DNA from: a virus
Reading direction: 5' to 3' (one strand)
Virus record (IMG/VR): IMGVR_UViG_3300009285_007947
Location: 1 to 23,321 of that record
Length of the DNA: 23,321 nt
In this document: positions 1 through 7,177 of the stretch, piece after piece
Layout of the letters: every line of letters starts with the position of its first letter
Position numbering within the stretch: position 1 is the stretch's first letter
Translations under genes and position numbers: made by a program
The notes under the pieces: model-generated
What the model was told of the DNA's origin: nothing
What the model saw: the letters and a program-made list of their open reading frames with translations, nothing else
Database searches by the model: none

Positions 1-11
1 CTTCACTACCC

Positions 12-41
12 TTGACAGTCACCCTATTATTATTTTATAAT
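12..41 (+). promoter_or_regulatory. near-consensus sigma70 promoter
   Basis: TTGACA at 12-17 and TATAAT at 36-41 are both exact consensus hexamers, separated by 18 bases. The predicted start is near 48, directly before the first ATGAACAT element at 50. The repeats therefore lie across the start and early leader, where operators are often found. The transcript would run toward the nuclease gene at 311 with a leader of about 260 bases. The prediction rests on sequence alone. Confidence 0.65.
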
Positions 42-49
42 ATATATAT

Positions 50-251
50 ATGAACATATAGATGTTCATGTAGGAACGATGTTCATGGGATCTTCATGGT
101 CGGTAGGAGAGGAGGAGGGGGGGGTGGGATAGGGTACCCCTCAACCCCCCCCCTAAAGATCTTCAATGTTCATATTGAGCTAATCTATGGCTAATGTTAG
201 CCTAGAAATGACCATGAACATAGCATGAACATGAAGATGTAGTATCTTCAT
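50..251. repeat. cluster of ATGTTCAT/ATGAACAT elements
   Basis: Exact ATGTTCAT occurs at 62-69, 79-86 and 166-173, and its reverse complement ATGAACAT at 50-57, 214-221 and 225-232. One-base variants (ATCTTCAT, ATGAAGAT, ATCTTCAA) occur at 90-97, 159-166, 231-238 and 244-251. Two pairs form clean inverted repeats: 50-57 with 62-69 (4-base spacer) and 231-238 with 244-251 (5-base spacer). The spacing is irregular, so this is not a CRISPR array. The elements could be binding sites for a phage regulator, or iterons for a replication initiator. Their position just after a consensus promoter favours operators. Confidence 0.7.
111..153. other. G-run/C-run block, possible G-quadruplex
   Basis: The plus strand has runs of G at 117-124, 126-128 and 132-134, enough for four G-triplets with short loops. 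These are followed by the palindrome GGGTACCC (132-139) and a nine-C run at 145-153. The G runs could fold as a quadruplex, or pair with the C run as a hairpin. The block lies inside the repeat cluster between the promoter at 12-41 and the first gene. Function is unknown. Homopolymer length could also be affected by sequencing error. Confidence 0.45.
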
Positions 252-273
252 ATTGTGATAGGTTAGCGAAATT

Positions 274-302
274 TTGGTTTTATGGTGTTGGGAGAGTACA
301 AT
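274..302 (+). promoter_or_regulatory. promoter for the nuclease gene, apparently leaderless
   Basis: TTGGTT at 274-279 and TACAAT at 297-302 are separated by exactly 17 bases. The -10 ends 8 bases before the ATG at 311, so the predicted start (about 309) leaves a leader of about two bases. There is no convincing ribosome site upstream of the ATG. The arrangement matches that at 907-944. Confidence 0.45.
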
Positions 303-310
303 GTAGGTAT

Positions 311-631
311 ATGCACACGGTAGCTAAGGGTAGACGTAACCAAAACAAGACTCGTGACTGGTTTGTTGCGCAGGGGTACAAAGTAGAGGTAGCTAAGTTT
401 TCGCGTTGGGGTTCGACTGACTTGTTTGGGTTGTGGGATATGATTTGCTGTTGTGCGCAGGGGGTGGTTTTTGTGCAGGTGAAGTCTAATAGGTTAGCGA
501 GTCCTGCTGACCGGAGGGCAATGTATGAGTTTGAGGTGCCTGAAGGGGTGAGAAAAGAGTTGTGGATATGGTATGACAGGACGAAAACGCCGAGAGTAAT
601 TGATATAAGAACTAAAATCTTAGTGAAATAA
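311..631 (+). CDS. small PD-(D/E)XK / VRR-NUC-like nuclease
   Basis: This 106-residue protein looks like a minimal restriction-endonuclease-fold nuclease of the Hjc/VRR-NUC type. A basic N-terminus (KGRRNQNKTRDWFVAQGYKV) is followed by a candidate active site: S-T-D-L-F around residue 37, then a hydrophobic strand ending F-V-Q-V-K-S around residues 54-59. This is the D...(E/Q)-x-K signature, with Gln replacing the usual Glu as in some RecB-like members. Phage proteins of this kind cut branched or damaged DNA during replication or packaging. It stands alone, upstream of the terminase operon. The start is the first ATG after a 17-spaced promoter. The fold assignment rests on a short motif, so the exact substrate is unknown. 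Confidence 0.6.
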   Translation: MHTVAKGRRNQNKTRDWFVAQGYKVEVAKFSRWGSTDLFGLWDMICCCAQGVVFVQVKSNRLASPADRRAMYEFEVPEGVRKELWIWYDRTKTPRVIDIRTKILVK

Positions 632-906
632 GAAGAATAAAGGTAAAAGAAGCAAGAGAATGAGCGAAAGTCGTTTCGTGTTGATATGCTATCATTTTTA
701 TTTTGTAGATGTTAAAATACACCTTATTACTCTCTAATTCTATCTATTTATCTTTTTTGTGTGCCATTTAATCGCTAAGGTTAGTTATTTAATAGCTATG
801 CGTCGTATAATACACATTGTACGACGCTTAAATTAGCGGTGACGGGTAGGGGTACGACCCCCTCGCGTAAGATAAAAATATTTACATCTTCTGTAGTGTG
901 AAATTT
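632..906. other. non-coding interval before the terminase promoter
   Basis: No convincing gene is seen on either strand. The stretch is AT-rich and holds a long hairpin at 800-827, flanked by CGCTAA (773-778) and its complement TTAGCG (833-838). A second small inverted repeat follows: GGGGT at 849-853 and ACCCC at 857-861. A minus-strand ORF over 796-1029 has no recognisable features and is antisense to the terminase start. The interval separates the lone nuclease gene from the packaging operon and probably holds regulation for the latter. Confidence 0.5.
800..827. promoter_or_regulatory. 12-bp hairpin
   Basis: GCGTCGTATAAT (800-811) pairs with ATTGTACGACGC (816-827) around the loop ACAC, giving twelve pairs with a single G-U. 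There is no T-run on either side, so it is not a normal intrinsic terminator. The left arm contains TATAAT (806-811) but has no good -35. It could be a protein-binding palindrome, a transcript-stabilising hairpin or part of a small RNA. Confidence 0.5.
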
Positions 907-935
907 TTGAAAAAATTTTAAAAAAAGTGTATTAT
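907..935 (+). promoter_or_regulatory. promoter of the packaging/head operon, apparently leaderless
   Basis: TTGAAA at 907-912 and TATTAT at 930-935 are separated by 17 bases, with A/T-rich DNA around the -35. The predicted start is near 942 and the small-terminase ATG is at 944, so the leader would be about two bases. No purine-rich ribosome site precedes that ATG (the bases are CCTCCAT). A genuinely leaderless operon start is the simplest reading. Confidence 0.55.
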
Positions 936-943
936 TCCTCCAT

Positions 944-1720
944 ATGTCTCTTCGCCGTCGTGATAAAAATTCAACTGCTTGGGACCTCCTTCTCCCTAAA
1001 GAAAAAAAACTTTTGTCTGATATTATCACAAAGGATGAACCACTCTTTGATTCTGTCAGTCGTTATTATAAAAGGCCTAAACAGAAATTAGAAAAAATTT
1101 ACAGAGAACCATTTTTCCGCAACGCATGGGTGGGTTACATGGAAGACCATGGCCTTCCTTTGGAAAAACTTCTCGCGAAGGTAAACAGTCTTCTTTTTGC
1201 CACAAAAGACGTGGTACGATGGGATAAGGATGGGAACAAGCAAATCCACAAAGCTCCAGATAATACGACTCGCATTGCTGCCGCAAGAATGCTTCTCGAC
1301 CGCGCGGCCCCCATTGAGAAGAATGTCAATATAAAACATCAATCTTTGAAAGTTAATGTCAACGCAAATGTCGACACTGAAGGAGTCATTACCAAGCTCA
1401 AGTTCATTGAGTCAAGAATTAAAGAACTCGATGAATCCGAAAGACGAGAAGGAATTCCTGCTGAAGGAATACCAGCGGCTGGAACAACAACTCGTTCACG
1501 CGAAGCAGAGGGAGCTGGAGATGAAGGATTTGTACACGTTCAACAAGGAATGTCTGGGATTCAAGGAGATGATGCCGGTTCCGCATCAGGAGTTGTGCAA
1601 ATTCGCAACCCAATGGAAGAACAACAAGAGGAAGAAATTGATACTGATGCCGCGGGGAACGTTCAAGTCGAGCTGCATAACGATGGGGATGTCGATATGG
1701 GAAATACTCAAGAATCCTGA
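944..1720 (+). CDS. terS: terminase small subunit (putative)
   Basis: This 258-residue protein lies directly upstream of the large terminase, where the DNA-recognition subunit is expected. The N-terminal half (about residues 1-135) is helical and basic, with a putative DNA-binding and oligomerisation region and a segment F-R-N-A-W-x-x-Y-M-E-D-H-G around residues 58-71 that resembles other phage small terminases. Residues 145-170 form a charged helix. The last 90 or so residues are Gly/Glu/Asp/Ala-rich and lie entirely over the start of the large-subunit gene in another frame. They look like an overprinted extension rather than a conserved domain. Codon 1445-1447 (CGA) would be a TGA stop after one base change, which would give an ordinary short overlap. 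Function is assigned mainly from position. Confidence 0.7.
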   Translation: MSLRRRDKNSTAWDLLLPKEKKLLSDIITKDEPLFDSVSRYYKRPKQKLEKIYREPFFRNAWVGYMEDHGLPLEKLLAKVNSLLFATKDVVRWDKDGNKQIHKAPDNTTRIAAARMLLDRAAPIEKNVNIKHQSLKVNVNANVDTEGVITKLKFIESRIKELDESERREGIPAEGIPAAGTTTRSREAEGAGDEGFVHVQQGMSGIQGDDAGSASGVVQIRNPMEEQQEEEIDTDAAGNVQVELHNDGDVDMGNTQES

Positions 1721-2912
1721 TATCAGGATTTTGATTGATTCTGAACGCTTGGTGAACAGCGTAAAATTTTTAGGTTCAATCAAGGATCATTTTTTGAGGA
1801 ATCAAACGTTGATTGATCGTTACGGATCTCAATATAATGAGAACGCATGGACGAAATTTGAATTCACGGTAAAAGGAAGGACAAGATTTGATTTGAAGGA
1901 GTCTACGGTAAGTATAGGAGGAGTGGATGTGGTGAAGGTGGGGATGCACTATGATTTCATCATTGCGGATGATTTGGTGAGCGACCAGAATGTGGGGACG
2001 AAAGAACAAGTGGAGAAGGTGATTCAGCATTATCGTCTTTTATTGTCGCTTCTGGAACCGACGGGAAGGATAATATTGATAGGCACGCGTTGGGATTATG
2101 CGGATCTATACGGACATATCATGGCGGCGGAGGAGGATAACTTTGATATTTTAGTGAAGCAGGCGGTAAGCGGCAGCGGAAAATTGCTGTTTCCCGAACG
2201 TTTGACTGAGGATTTTTTGGCAGAGCAGAAGATAAGCCAAGGGCCCTACCTTTTTTCCTGCCAATATCTTAACCAGCCGGTGGACCAGGAAAACGCGATA
2301 TTCAAGAAAAGCTGGCTGCAATATCATGAAGGAGTGGCGCAGAATGGGGCGCTTGTGTTTCCTGACGGGAAAAGGAAGCCGGTGAATATTTTCATGACGA
2401 TTGATCCTGCGGTGTCAGAATCACGGAGAGCTGATTTTTCCGCGATTGTGGTTGCCGCGGTGGATAGTGAAAATAACTTGTATATGGTAGACTATATGCA
2501 GGAAAGGATGTTGCCGAACAAGTTGATTGATGAAATTTTTAGGATGTACAAGAAATGGAGGCCGCAGCGGGTGGGAGTGGAACGGGTGGCGGCGCAAAGG
2601 TTTTTTACGCTCGCGCTTCCTCCCGAACAGAAGCGGCAAGGAATTTTTTTCCGCCTTGAGGAGTTGATGCCTGACGTGGATAAAGAGCGAAGAATCCAGG
2701 CGCTTCAGCCGATGTTTGCCGCGCGTTCCGTCTGGTTGAAAAAAGGGATGAAAGAGCTTGAAGATCAGCTATTGAGATTCCCTTTTAATGTGCACGATGA
2801 CCTTTTGGATGCGTTTGCGTATGTAAGGCAGATGGCGTACCCGAAAGGGAAAGAAAGAAAAGATAAATCACAGTTTGCCTATGCCCCCCTCTTCAAAATC
2901 ACGGGATATTAA
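1431..2912 (+). CDS. terL: terminase large subunit
   Basis: This is the ATP-driven packaging motor and headful or end-cutting nuclease. Counting from the ATG at 1431 (493 residues), the Walker A-like segment is P-R-G-T-F-K-S-S at 74-81. Walker B is F-I-I-A-D-D near 176-181, and the coupling motif is I-G-T-R-W. The RNase H-fold nuclease carries D325 (IDPAVS), E384 (VGVE) and D456/D457/D460 (HDDLLDA). The frame is open back to an ATG at 1356. An ATG at 1521 has the best ribosome site (AGAGGGAG, six bases upstream). 1431 is chosen because a plausible helix starts there, but the start is uncertain. The overlap with the small-subunit frame is 200-365 bases depending on the start. The gene ends 32 bases inside the portal gene. 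Confidence 0.93.
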   Translation: MNPKDEKEFLLKEYQRLEQQLVHAKQRELEMKDLYTFNKECLGFKEMMPVPHQELCKFATQWKNNKRKKLILMPRGTFKSSCITMGMSIWEILKNPDIRILIDSERLVNSVKFLGSIKDHFLRNQTLIDRYGSQYNENAWTKFEFTVKGRTRFDLKESTVSIGGVDVVKVGMHYDFIIADDLVSDQNVGTKEQVEKVIQHYRLLLSLLEPTGRIILIGTRWDYADLYGHIMAAEEDNFDILVKQAVSGSGKLLFPERLTEDFLAEQKISQGPYLFSCQYLNQPVDQENAIFKKSWLQYHEGVAQNGALVFPDGKRKPVNIFMTIDPAVSESRRADFSAIVVAAVDSENNLYMVDYMQERMLPNKLIDEIFRMYKKWRPQRVGVERVAAQRFFTLALPPEQKRQGIFFRLEELMPDVDKERRIQALQPMFAARSVWLKKGMKELEDQLLRFPFNVHDDLLDAFAYVRQMAYPKGKERKDKSQFAYAPLFKITGY

Positions 2913-4752
2913 TGTGTATTATAAGCCTGAGAAAGGCGATACTTGGTATATCCCTGAAGGGAAAGAGAGCAGGCAGTTGAACATGATTGCCGAGCAGATG
3001 GAGTATATGAAGAAGGTGAGAGCGAAGAAGGAAGCGGAGTGGGATGAAGCGGATAAACAATACCAGATGTTTCTGGAGGAGCGGCCAAAGGAGGAATGGC
3101 GGAGTCAGTTGAAACTGCCGACTACGTTTGCGATAGTGGAAACGGCGTTGTCGGAGATGATTGAACAATCGCCTGGGATAAGTCTGCGCCCCCGCGAACC
3201 TGGGGATAAGAAAGCGGCGAAGAATTTGCAGGCGATATGGGATTATACGTGGGAAAAGGGAGATGGAGACCTTGAGCTTTATTATTTTGCCAAGGATTTT
3301 TTAATTTACGGGAATGCCGTTGCAGAGGAATATTATCGGAAAGAGAATAGGGAAGTGAAAAGCATTTCTGAAATGGATGAAGAGACAAACCAGCCGAAGA
3401 AGTGGAAGAAGGTTGAGCGCCAGGAATATGATGATTGTTATTTTGAAACGATTAACTTGAAGGATTTTTATGTGGATGAGATGGCAATGAATTTTTCCAA
3501 GGCGCGGTATTGCGTAAAGCGGCAAATTGTTTCTTATGATACCGCGAAGCAATGGCATGGCCATTATCAGAATTTCAAATACGTGATTGAGGGCAAGAAG
3601 TCGTTGGAATACGTGCCGTGGTTTAAGCCCACCATGGAACTTGATAATAACCAGGTGGAATTGCTGCATTATTATAATAAGGAGCAGGATTTGTATCACC
3701 TGCGCTGCCAAGGGATATTATTGACGAAGCCTGATAACCCGATTCCGTATAAGCATAAAGATTTTCCATTTGTGTGGGGCACGGATGTGCCGCTTCCTCA
3801 TTCGGTGTGGGGAATTGGGGAGCCGAAAATTGTGCAGGGATTGCAACAGGAGAGAGACACGCTGAGGAATATGCGGATTGACACGGTGCATTTGAATATT
3901 CAGACTCAATTTTTAGTGGATGATAGGATAGAATTGGATGACAATGATTTTATTTCGCGTCCTCATGGGATATATAAAGGACCGCCTGGAAGCATTGTGC
4001 CGATTCCTTCTAGGCCGTTATATAACGAGGCGTATCGGGAAGATGAAGCGCTCATGCAGGATATCGTGCGGGCGACGGGAATCGACCCGCAGCCTCCCAT
4101 GCGCGGGGACACGACGGCGACTGAGGTGGCAATCGTGAAGGAGACGCAACTGAAGCGGATTAGGATGAAGCTGCGGTTGATGGAAAGGATGGCCTTGAGG
4201 AGAGCGGCGAGGTTGAGGATTGCGAATATTCAGCAATTTTATTCGATTCCGAAGATTGAGTCGGTAATCGGGGAAAATGGGAAGCCGATCGCGGAAGAAC
4301 AGTTCAGGATGATTCCAAAAATGACAAAAAAAGGAAAGACAATATATTTTACTACGCATCCCGAAGATATTACGGGGGAAGTGGATATTAAAGTGCTCCC
4401 TGGCAGCACGCAGCCAGTAAGCCGCGCGATGGAAGAACAGAAGGCGACAATCAGGTATGATCGCTTGGTTGGTCATCCAGAAATAGATCAGCGTAAATTG
4501 GTCGAAAAGTATTTGGAGGCAACGGGTGAAAACCCTGACGAATACACGATAGAGAAGGGTCCTGAAGGGGGCATGGGAGGAATGGGCGGTCCTGCCGGAG
4601 GTCTGCCTATAGGCCCTAGACCTACTGGCGGTCCTCCTACGGCCCTTTCAAACAGGTTCACGGTTTCCCAAACGGGCGGACCAGCGACTCCGTCAATCGG
4701 GCAAGAAGTCCTTCCTGCGAGGAATATGGGGACGGTGGGAGGAGGATTATGA
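2881..4752 (+). CDS. portal protein
   Basis: This 623-residue dodecameric-ring candidate is the head vertex through which DNA is packed. Visible portal features are a charged helical N-terminus, P-T-T-F-A-I-V-E-T-A-L-S-E-M, the wing segment D-F-L-I-Y-G-N-A-V-A-E-E-Y, and the long stem-helix stretch G-E-P-K-I-V-Q-G-L-Q-Q-E-R-D-T-L-R-N followed by A-T-G-I-D-P-Q and T-T-A-T-E-V-A-I-V-K. The size is close to P22-like portals. The C-terminal 60 residues are Gly/Pro-rich and probably disordered. The ATG at 2881 is preferred over an in-frame TTG two codons earlier. The gene overlaps the terminase end and couples by ATGA to the next ORF. Confidence 0.9.
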   Translation: MPPSSKSRDINVYYKPEKGDTWYIPEGKESRQLNMIAEQMEYMKKVRAKKEAEWDEADKQYQMFLEERPKEEWRSQLKLPTTFAIVETALSEMIEQSPGISLRPREPGDKKAAKNLQAIWDYTWEKGDGDLELYYFAKDFLIYGNAVAEEYYRKENREVKSISEMDEETNQPKKWKKVERQEYDDCYFETINLKDFYVDEMAMNFSKARYCVKRQIVSYDTAKQWHGHYQNFKYVIEGKKSLEYVPWFKPTMELDNNQVELLHYYNKEQDLYHLRCQGILLTKPDNPIPYKHKDFPFVWGTDVPLPHSVWGIGEPKIVQGLQQERDTLRNMRIDTVHLNIQTQFLVDDRIELDDNDFISRPHGIYKGPPGSIVPIPSRPLYNEAYREDEALMQDIVRATGIDPQPPMRGDTTATEVAIVKETQLKRIRMKLRLMERMALRRAARLRIANIQQFYSIPKIESVIGENGKPIAEEQFRMIPKMTKKGKTIYFTTHPEDITGEVDIKVLPGSTQPVSRAMEEQKATIRYDRLVGHPEIDQRKLVEKYLEATGENPDEYTIEKGPEGGMGGMGGPAGGLPIGPRPTGGPPTALSNRFTVSQTGGPATPSIGQEVLPARNMGTVGGGL

Positions 4753-4991
4753 TAAAAGTTTCGGAAAAAACACAGGATTCATTGGCGGAACTGTGGTATA
4801 ATAAGGATTTCCAAGTACTGGTGAAGTTATTGCAGAACCGGCTTGATCTTTTAGGAAAAGGAGTGTTGACTATTAGGGATTCTGAAATAATAAAGGAATA
4901 TCAGATGGAAGCGCAGGTTATTGTAAAGTTTATCAAGAATATTAAAGATGCCGCGCTTAAAGTCGAGAAGCGGCAGAAGAAAGGTAAATAA
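4749..4991 (+). CDS. small phage protein after portal, unknown function
   Basis: This 80-residue helical, charged protein has a Lys-rich end. Its ATG overlaps the portal stop (ATGA at 4749-4752), and a strong GGGAGGAGG lies just upstream at 4737-4745, so it is very probably translated with portal. No catalytic motif is visible. Small helical proteins at this position in other phages are often head-assembly factors, but nothing in the sequence shows that here. Confidence 0.75.
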   Translation: MIKVSEKTQDSLAELWYNKDFQVLVKLLQNRLDLLGKGVLTIRDSEIIKEYQMEAQVIVKFIKNIKDAALKVEKRQKKGK

Positions 4992-4992
4992 T

Positions 4993-5148
4993 ATGCCTAT
5001 CAATAAATTTGTTGATTTCAATAAAAAGATAATGAAAGCGCATATCGGGAAAAAACTTCATGAAGCGCCCACTAAGGGCATGTCCATGAATTTGCGCCCT
5101 GATCTTAAATCTTTCCGCAAAATCGGAAAGAGCAAAAAAGGGATGTAG
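4993..5148 (+). CDS. 51-residue basic protein, unknown function
   Basis: The frame is open from further upstream, but the ATG at 4993 lies right after the preceding stop and follows the purine-rich AGAAGAAAGG, so the upstream extension is rejected. The product is Lys-rich with no Cys and no membrane segment. It sits in a run of tiny genes packed head to tail between portal and scaffold. It may bind DNA or the prohead, but no family is recognised. Confidence 0.6.
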   Translation: MPINKFVDFNKKIMKAHIGKKLHEAPTKGMSMNLRPDLKSFRKIGKSKKGM

Positions 5149-5149
5149 T

Positions 5150-5287
5150 ATGCCAAAGGCGATGGAACGCGCTTTGAAAGCGAAAGCGCGTAAGAAATTC
5201 GGTTCTGCGACAAGCGAGCGGGCGCGCGGATATATTTATGGCGCGATGCGGAAGGCGGGATGGAAGCCTAAAAAACAGAGAGCATAG
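5150..5287 (+). CDS. 45-residue basic protein (R-G-Y-I-Y-G type)
   Basis: This short ORF starts one base after the previous stop. The product begins MPKAMERALKAKARKKFG and contains S-E-R-A-R-G-Y-I-Y-G-A-M-R-K-A-G-W-K-P. This pattern (an Ala/Lys helix, then R-x-Y-I-Y-G-x-x-R-K-x-G-W-x-P) recurs in small uncharacterised phage proteins, so the gene is probably real despite its size. The role is unknown. The high positive charge suggests nucleic-acid contact. Confidence 0.6.
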   Translation: MPKAMERALKAKARKKFGSATSERARGYIYGAMRKAGWKPKKQRA

Positions 5288-5288
5288 T

Positions 5289-5612
5289 ATGTCAATGTGG
5301 AAGTTTTTAAAGACTGATCAGGGGAAAGCGGAATATATCCGCCGCAAGAAGGCAATGCCTGATCTTCCTTCAAATTGGGATTTTCATCTTGCGACAAAGA
5401 ATCTTCCGCTTGAGCGTGCGCAGAAGACAAAAATCCAGATTGCCATGTCGAAGATGGATAAGAAAACGCTGAAGGAAACATTGGATATTTTGGGAAGTAT
5501 GCGTTTCGATGCGATTCGCGCAAAAAATTATAAGATGGCGGCGTACTGCAAAGCGGTGCATGAATTCGGAGAAAAATATTTAATATCGCTTGAATGGCAA
5601 AAGAAAATCTGA
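5289..5612 (+). CDS. hypothetical helical protein
   Basis: The product is 107 residues, taken from the ATG at 5289 just after the preceding stop. An in-frame start at 5238 would overlap the previous gene by 50 bases. It has many Lys, Met and aromatic residues and is predicted mostly helical, with M-S-K-M-D-K-K-T-L-K-E-T-L-D-I-L as one amphipathic stretch. No catalytic motif, signal peptide or membrane span is seen. It is the last of four small genes after portal and overlaps the next gene by 19 bases. Confidence 0.65.
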   Translation: MSMWKFLKTDQGKAEYIRRKKAMPDLPSNWDFHLATKNLPLERAQKTKIQIAMSKMDKKTLKETLDILGSMRFDAIRAKNYKMAAYCKAVHEFGEKYLISLEWQKKI

Positions 5613-6292
5613 AAATTACGATTGGCATCCCGACGAAAGGGTGGTGCGATTCGTCGTTTGCGTATGGGTATGGAGAAATAATGGTGGCGACATTGGCCCA
5701 TGGGCATGAAGTACAGCCGATATTTTCAGTGGGGTCGTTGATTGATGTGGGGCGCAATAGGATTGTGGCGAAAATGATGGGAGATTATCTGTTTTTCTTG
5801 GATGATGATACGCTTCCTCCCGCTGAGGTAATTATAAAATTGTTGGTGCATAAAAAAGATATTGTCACGGCATTGTATTTCAATAGGCAGGCGCCGTATC
5901 AGCCGCAGATTTATTTGAAAAATAAAGAGAATTCGGAACGGTATGATGCCATTCAGGATTATCAAGGATTGATGGAGGTTGACGGATGCGGACTCGGCGC
6001 GTGTCTGATTAAAAAAACAGTATTTGATAAATTAGTGAAGCCTTATTTTTCCGTTAAACTTTCTCCTGAAACGGGAGAACGGCTTATGGGAGAAGATTTT
6101 GGATTCTGTAGGGCGGCGCAGGATGCAGGATTCAAAATTTACGCGGATACGGATATTATTTGTGGGCATATTGCGCGGGATGTGGTGAATGAAACTCATT
6201 GGGAAGGATCAAAGCGGAGATTAGCGCATATTAAAGAGCAGATGGGAGAAGAAAAATTTAATAAATGGAAAAAGGAGTTTCGGGATAATTAG
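5594..6292 (+). CDS. GT-A glycosyltransferase within the head module
   Basis: This 232-residue protein has a GT-A fold and moves a sugar from a nucleotide donor. The first strand is I-T-I-G-I-P-T-K-G. The metal-binding motif is F-F-L-D-D-D-T at 68-73, and the acceptor-side motif is G-E-D-F-G-F-C-R-A-A-Q-D-A-G near 165-178, the usual ED of GT2-like enzymes. No membrane helix is seen. It is separated by about 4 kb from the other glycosyltransferases and lies between portal-associated genes and scaffold, so it may act on a head protein. Base composition matches its head-gene neighbours rather than the AT-richer cassette downstream. Confidence 0.82.
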   Translation: MAKENLKITIGIPTKGWCDSSFAYGYGEIMVATLAHGHEVQPIFSVGSLIDVGRNRIVAKMMGDYLFFLDDDTLPPAEVIIKLLVHKKDIVTALYFNRQAPYQPQIYLKNKENSERYDAIQDYQGLMEVDGCGLGACLIKKTVFDKLVKPYFSVKLSPETGERLMGEDFGFCRAAQDAGFKIYADTDIICGHIARDVVNETHWEGSKRRLAHIKEQMGEEKFNKWKKEFRDN

Positions 6293-6299
6293 AGAGTTG

Positions 6300-6349
6300 T
6301 TTTTTCCTGCTTCGGGTACCTGGCGGGAAAAAATGGTTCTTTAAGAACC
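6300..6349. promoter_or_regulatory. paired hairpins upstream of scaffold gene
   Basis: TTTTTTCCTGC (6300-6310) pairs with GCGGGAAAAAA (6323-6333), eleven pairs including one G-U. It is followed at once by GGTTC/GAACC (6335-6339 and 6345-6349). The T-run is in the upstream arm, so this is not a standard forward terminator. With the following 75 bases it forms a 133-base gap in an otherwise tight operon. It could set relative expression of scaffold and capsid by transcript processing or stabilisation. Confidence 0.4.
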
Positions 6350-6425
6350 GAGTGCTTATCATTAATGCCGAACCCTTTTTAGCGGACGGGAATCCTAACC
6401 CGCGGGAAGGAAGGCCAAACAATTT

Positions 6426-7175
6426 ATGCCAGACCAAACCCAGAAGGAGGACGCGCAAGCAAACCCTCCGAAGGACGGACAGGACAGCCAACCTGCGCAA
6501 CAAATGGCTACACCCGCGCCCCAACTTGATTGGGAAAAACGGTATAAAGAATCCACAAAGGAATTCCAGAATTTAAAATCCCAATGGGATGCAGACAAGG
6601 CTCGAATATCTACGCTTGAACAAGTGCAGGAAAAATGGGATAAAGCTGAACCTATCTTACAAAAGATCGCTAATAATCAGCGCATCTTAGAAGTCATAGA
6701 CGAAGAAGAAGGTAAAACTTTAACTCCGCAAGCTCCTATGCAAATCATTGAACCGCTTCTCGAAGATAAATTGCAAAAGCGAATTGGACCGATTGAAAAA
6801 CAGCTTGATGATATGCGTCAAGCATCCATCAACCAGCGGATTGAAACATATCGCTCAAATCGGCCTGAATTCGACAATAAATTCGATGAAGAAGCGCAGA
6901 AGTATTTTCGTGCTTTGCTGAAGGAAGGAATTCCAGTGGAAGACGCTTTGGATAAATCCGTTTATCTTAAATCAATCGGGGAACAAAAAGCCGCGGGGAA
7001 GAGAGAAGCACTTATCGAACTTTATCAAGCTAACTTGGCCGCGCAAAGCGGCGGCGGCGCTTCAATTCCTTCATCTCAAATTGCCGATTCTCTTACTCCT
7101 GAAGAGGAAAGAATAGCGGGAATATTTAAGATGACGGCGGAAGAGTACCGCAAAAACAAGGTGAAAGGGAAGTAA
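6426..7175 (+). CDS. head scaffolding protein (putative)
   Basis: This 249-residue protein has the profile of a phage scaffold. The N-terminus is Gln/Pro/Asp-rich and disordered (residues 1-35). A long coiled-coil segment follows from L-D-W-E-K-R-Y-K-E-S to about residue 95. A second helical region (110-200) precedes a basic C-terminus (R-K-N-K-V-K-G-K), the kind of tail that binds capsid subunits. It contains no Cys. Its place directly before the decoration and capsid genes fits. It has a strong ribosome site (GGAAGGAAGG at 6405-6414), as expected for a high-copy protein. The call rests on context and composition. Confidence 0.75.
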   Translation: MPDQTQKEDAQANPPKDGQDSQPAQQMATPAPQLDWEKRYKESTKEFQNLKSQWDADKARISTLEQVQEKWDKAEPILQKIANNQRILEVIDEEEGKTLTPQAPMQIIEPLLEDKLQKRIGPIEKQLDDMRQASINQRIETYRSNRPEFDNKFDEEAQKYFRALLKEGIPVEDALDKSVYLKSIGEQKAAGKREALIELYQANLAAQSGGGASIPSSQIADSLTPEEERIAGIFKMTAEEYRKNKVKGK

Positions 7176-7177
7176 TT

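Noticed and set aside
50-251. CRISPR array
   Set aside because: The repeats are 8 bases long, in both orientations and unevenly spaced, with no spacer pattern and no cas genes.
258-500. 12-base direct repeat ATAGGTTAGCGA at 258-269 and 489-500
   Set aside because: There are only two copies, one inside a coding region. It is probably chance, though TTAGCG also occurs near 833.
796-1029. 77-codon ORF on the minus strand
   Set aside because: It is antisense to the terminase promoter and start, with no motif and no ribosome site.
4018-4476. 152-codon minus-strand ORF inside the portal gene
   Set aside because: It is an antisense shadow of a well-supported gene, with Arg/His/Pro-biased composition.
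6300-6333. Intrinsic terminator before the scaffold gene
   Set aside because: The T-run is in the upstream arm and pairs with A residues, so no free U-tract follows the stem.
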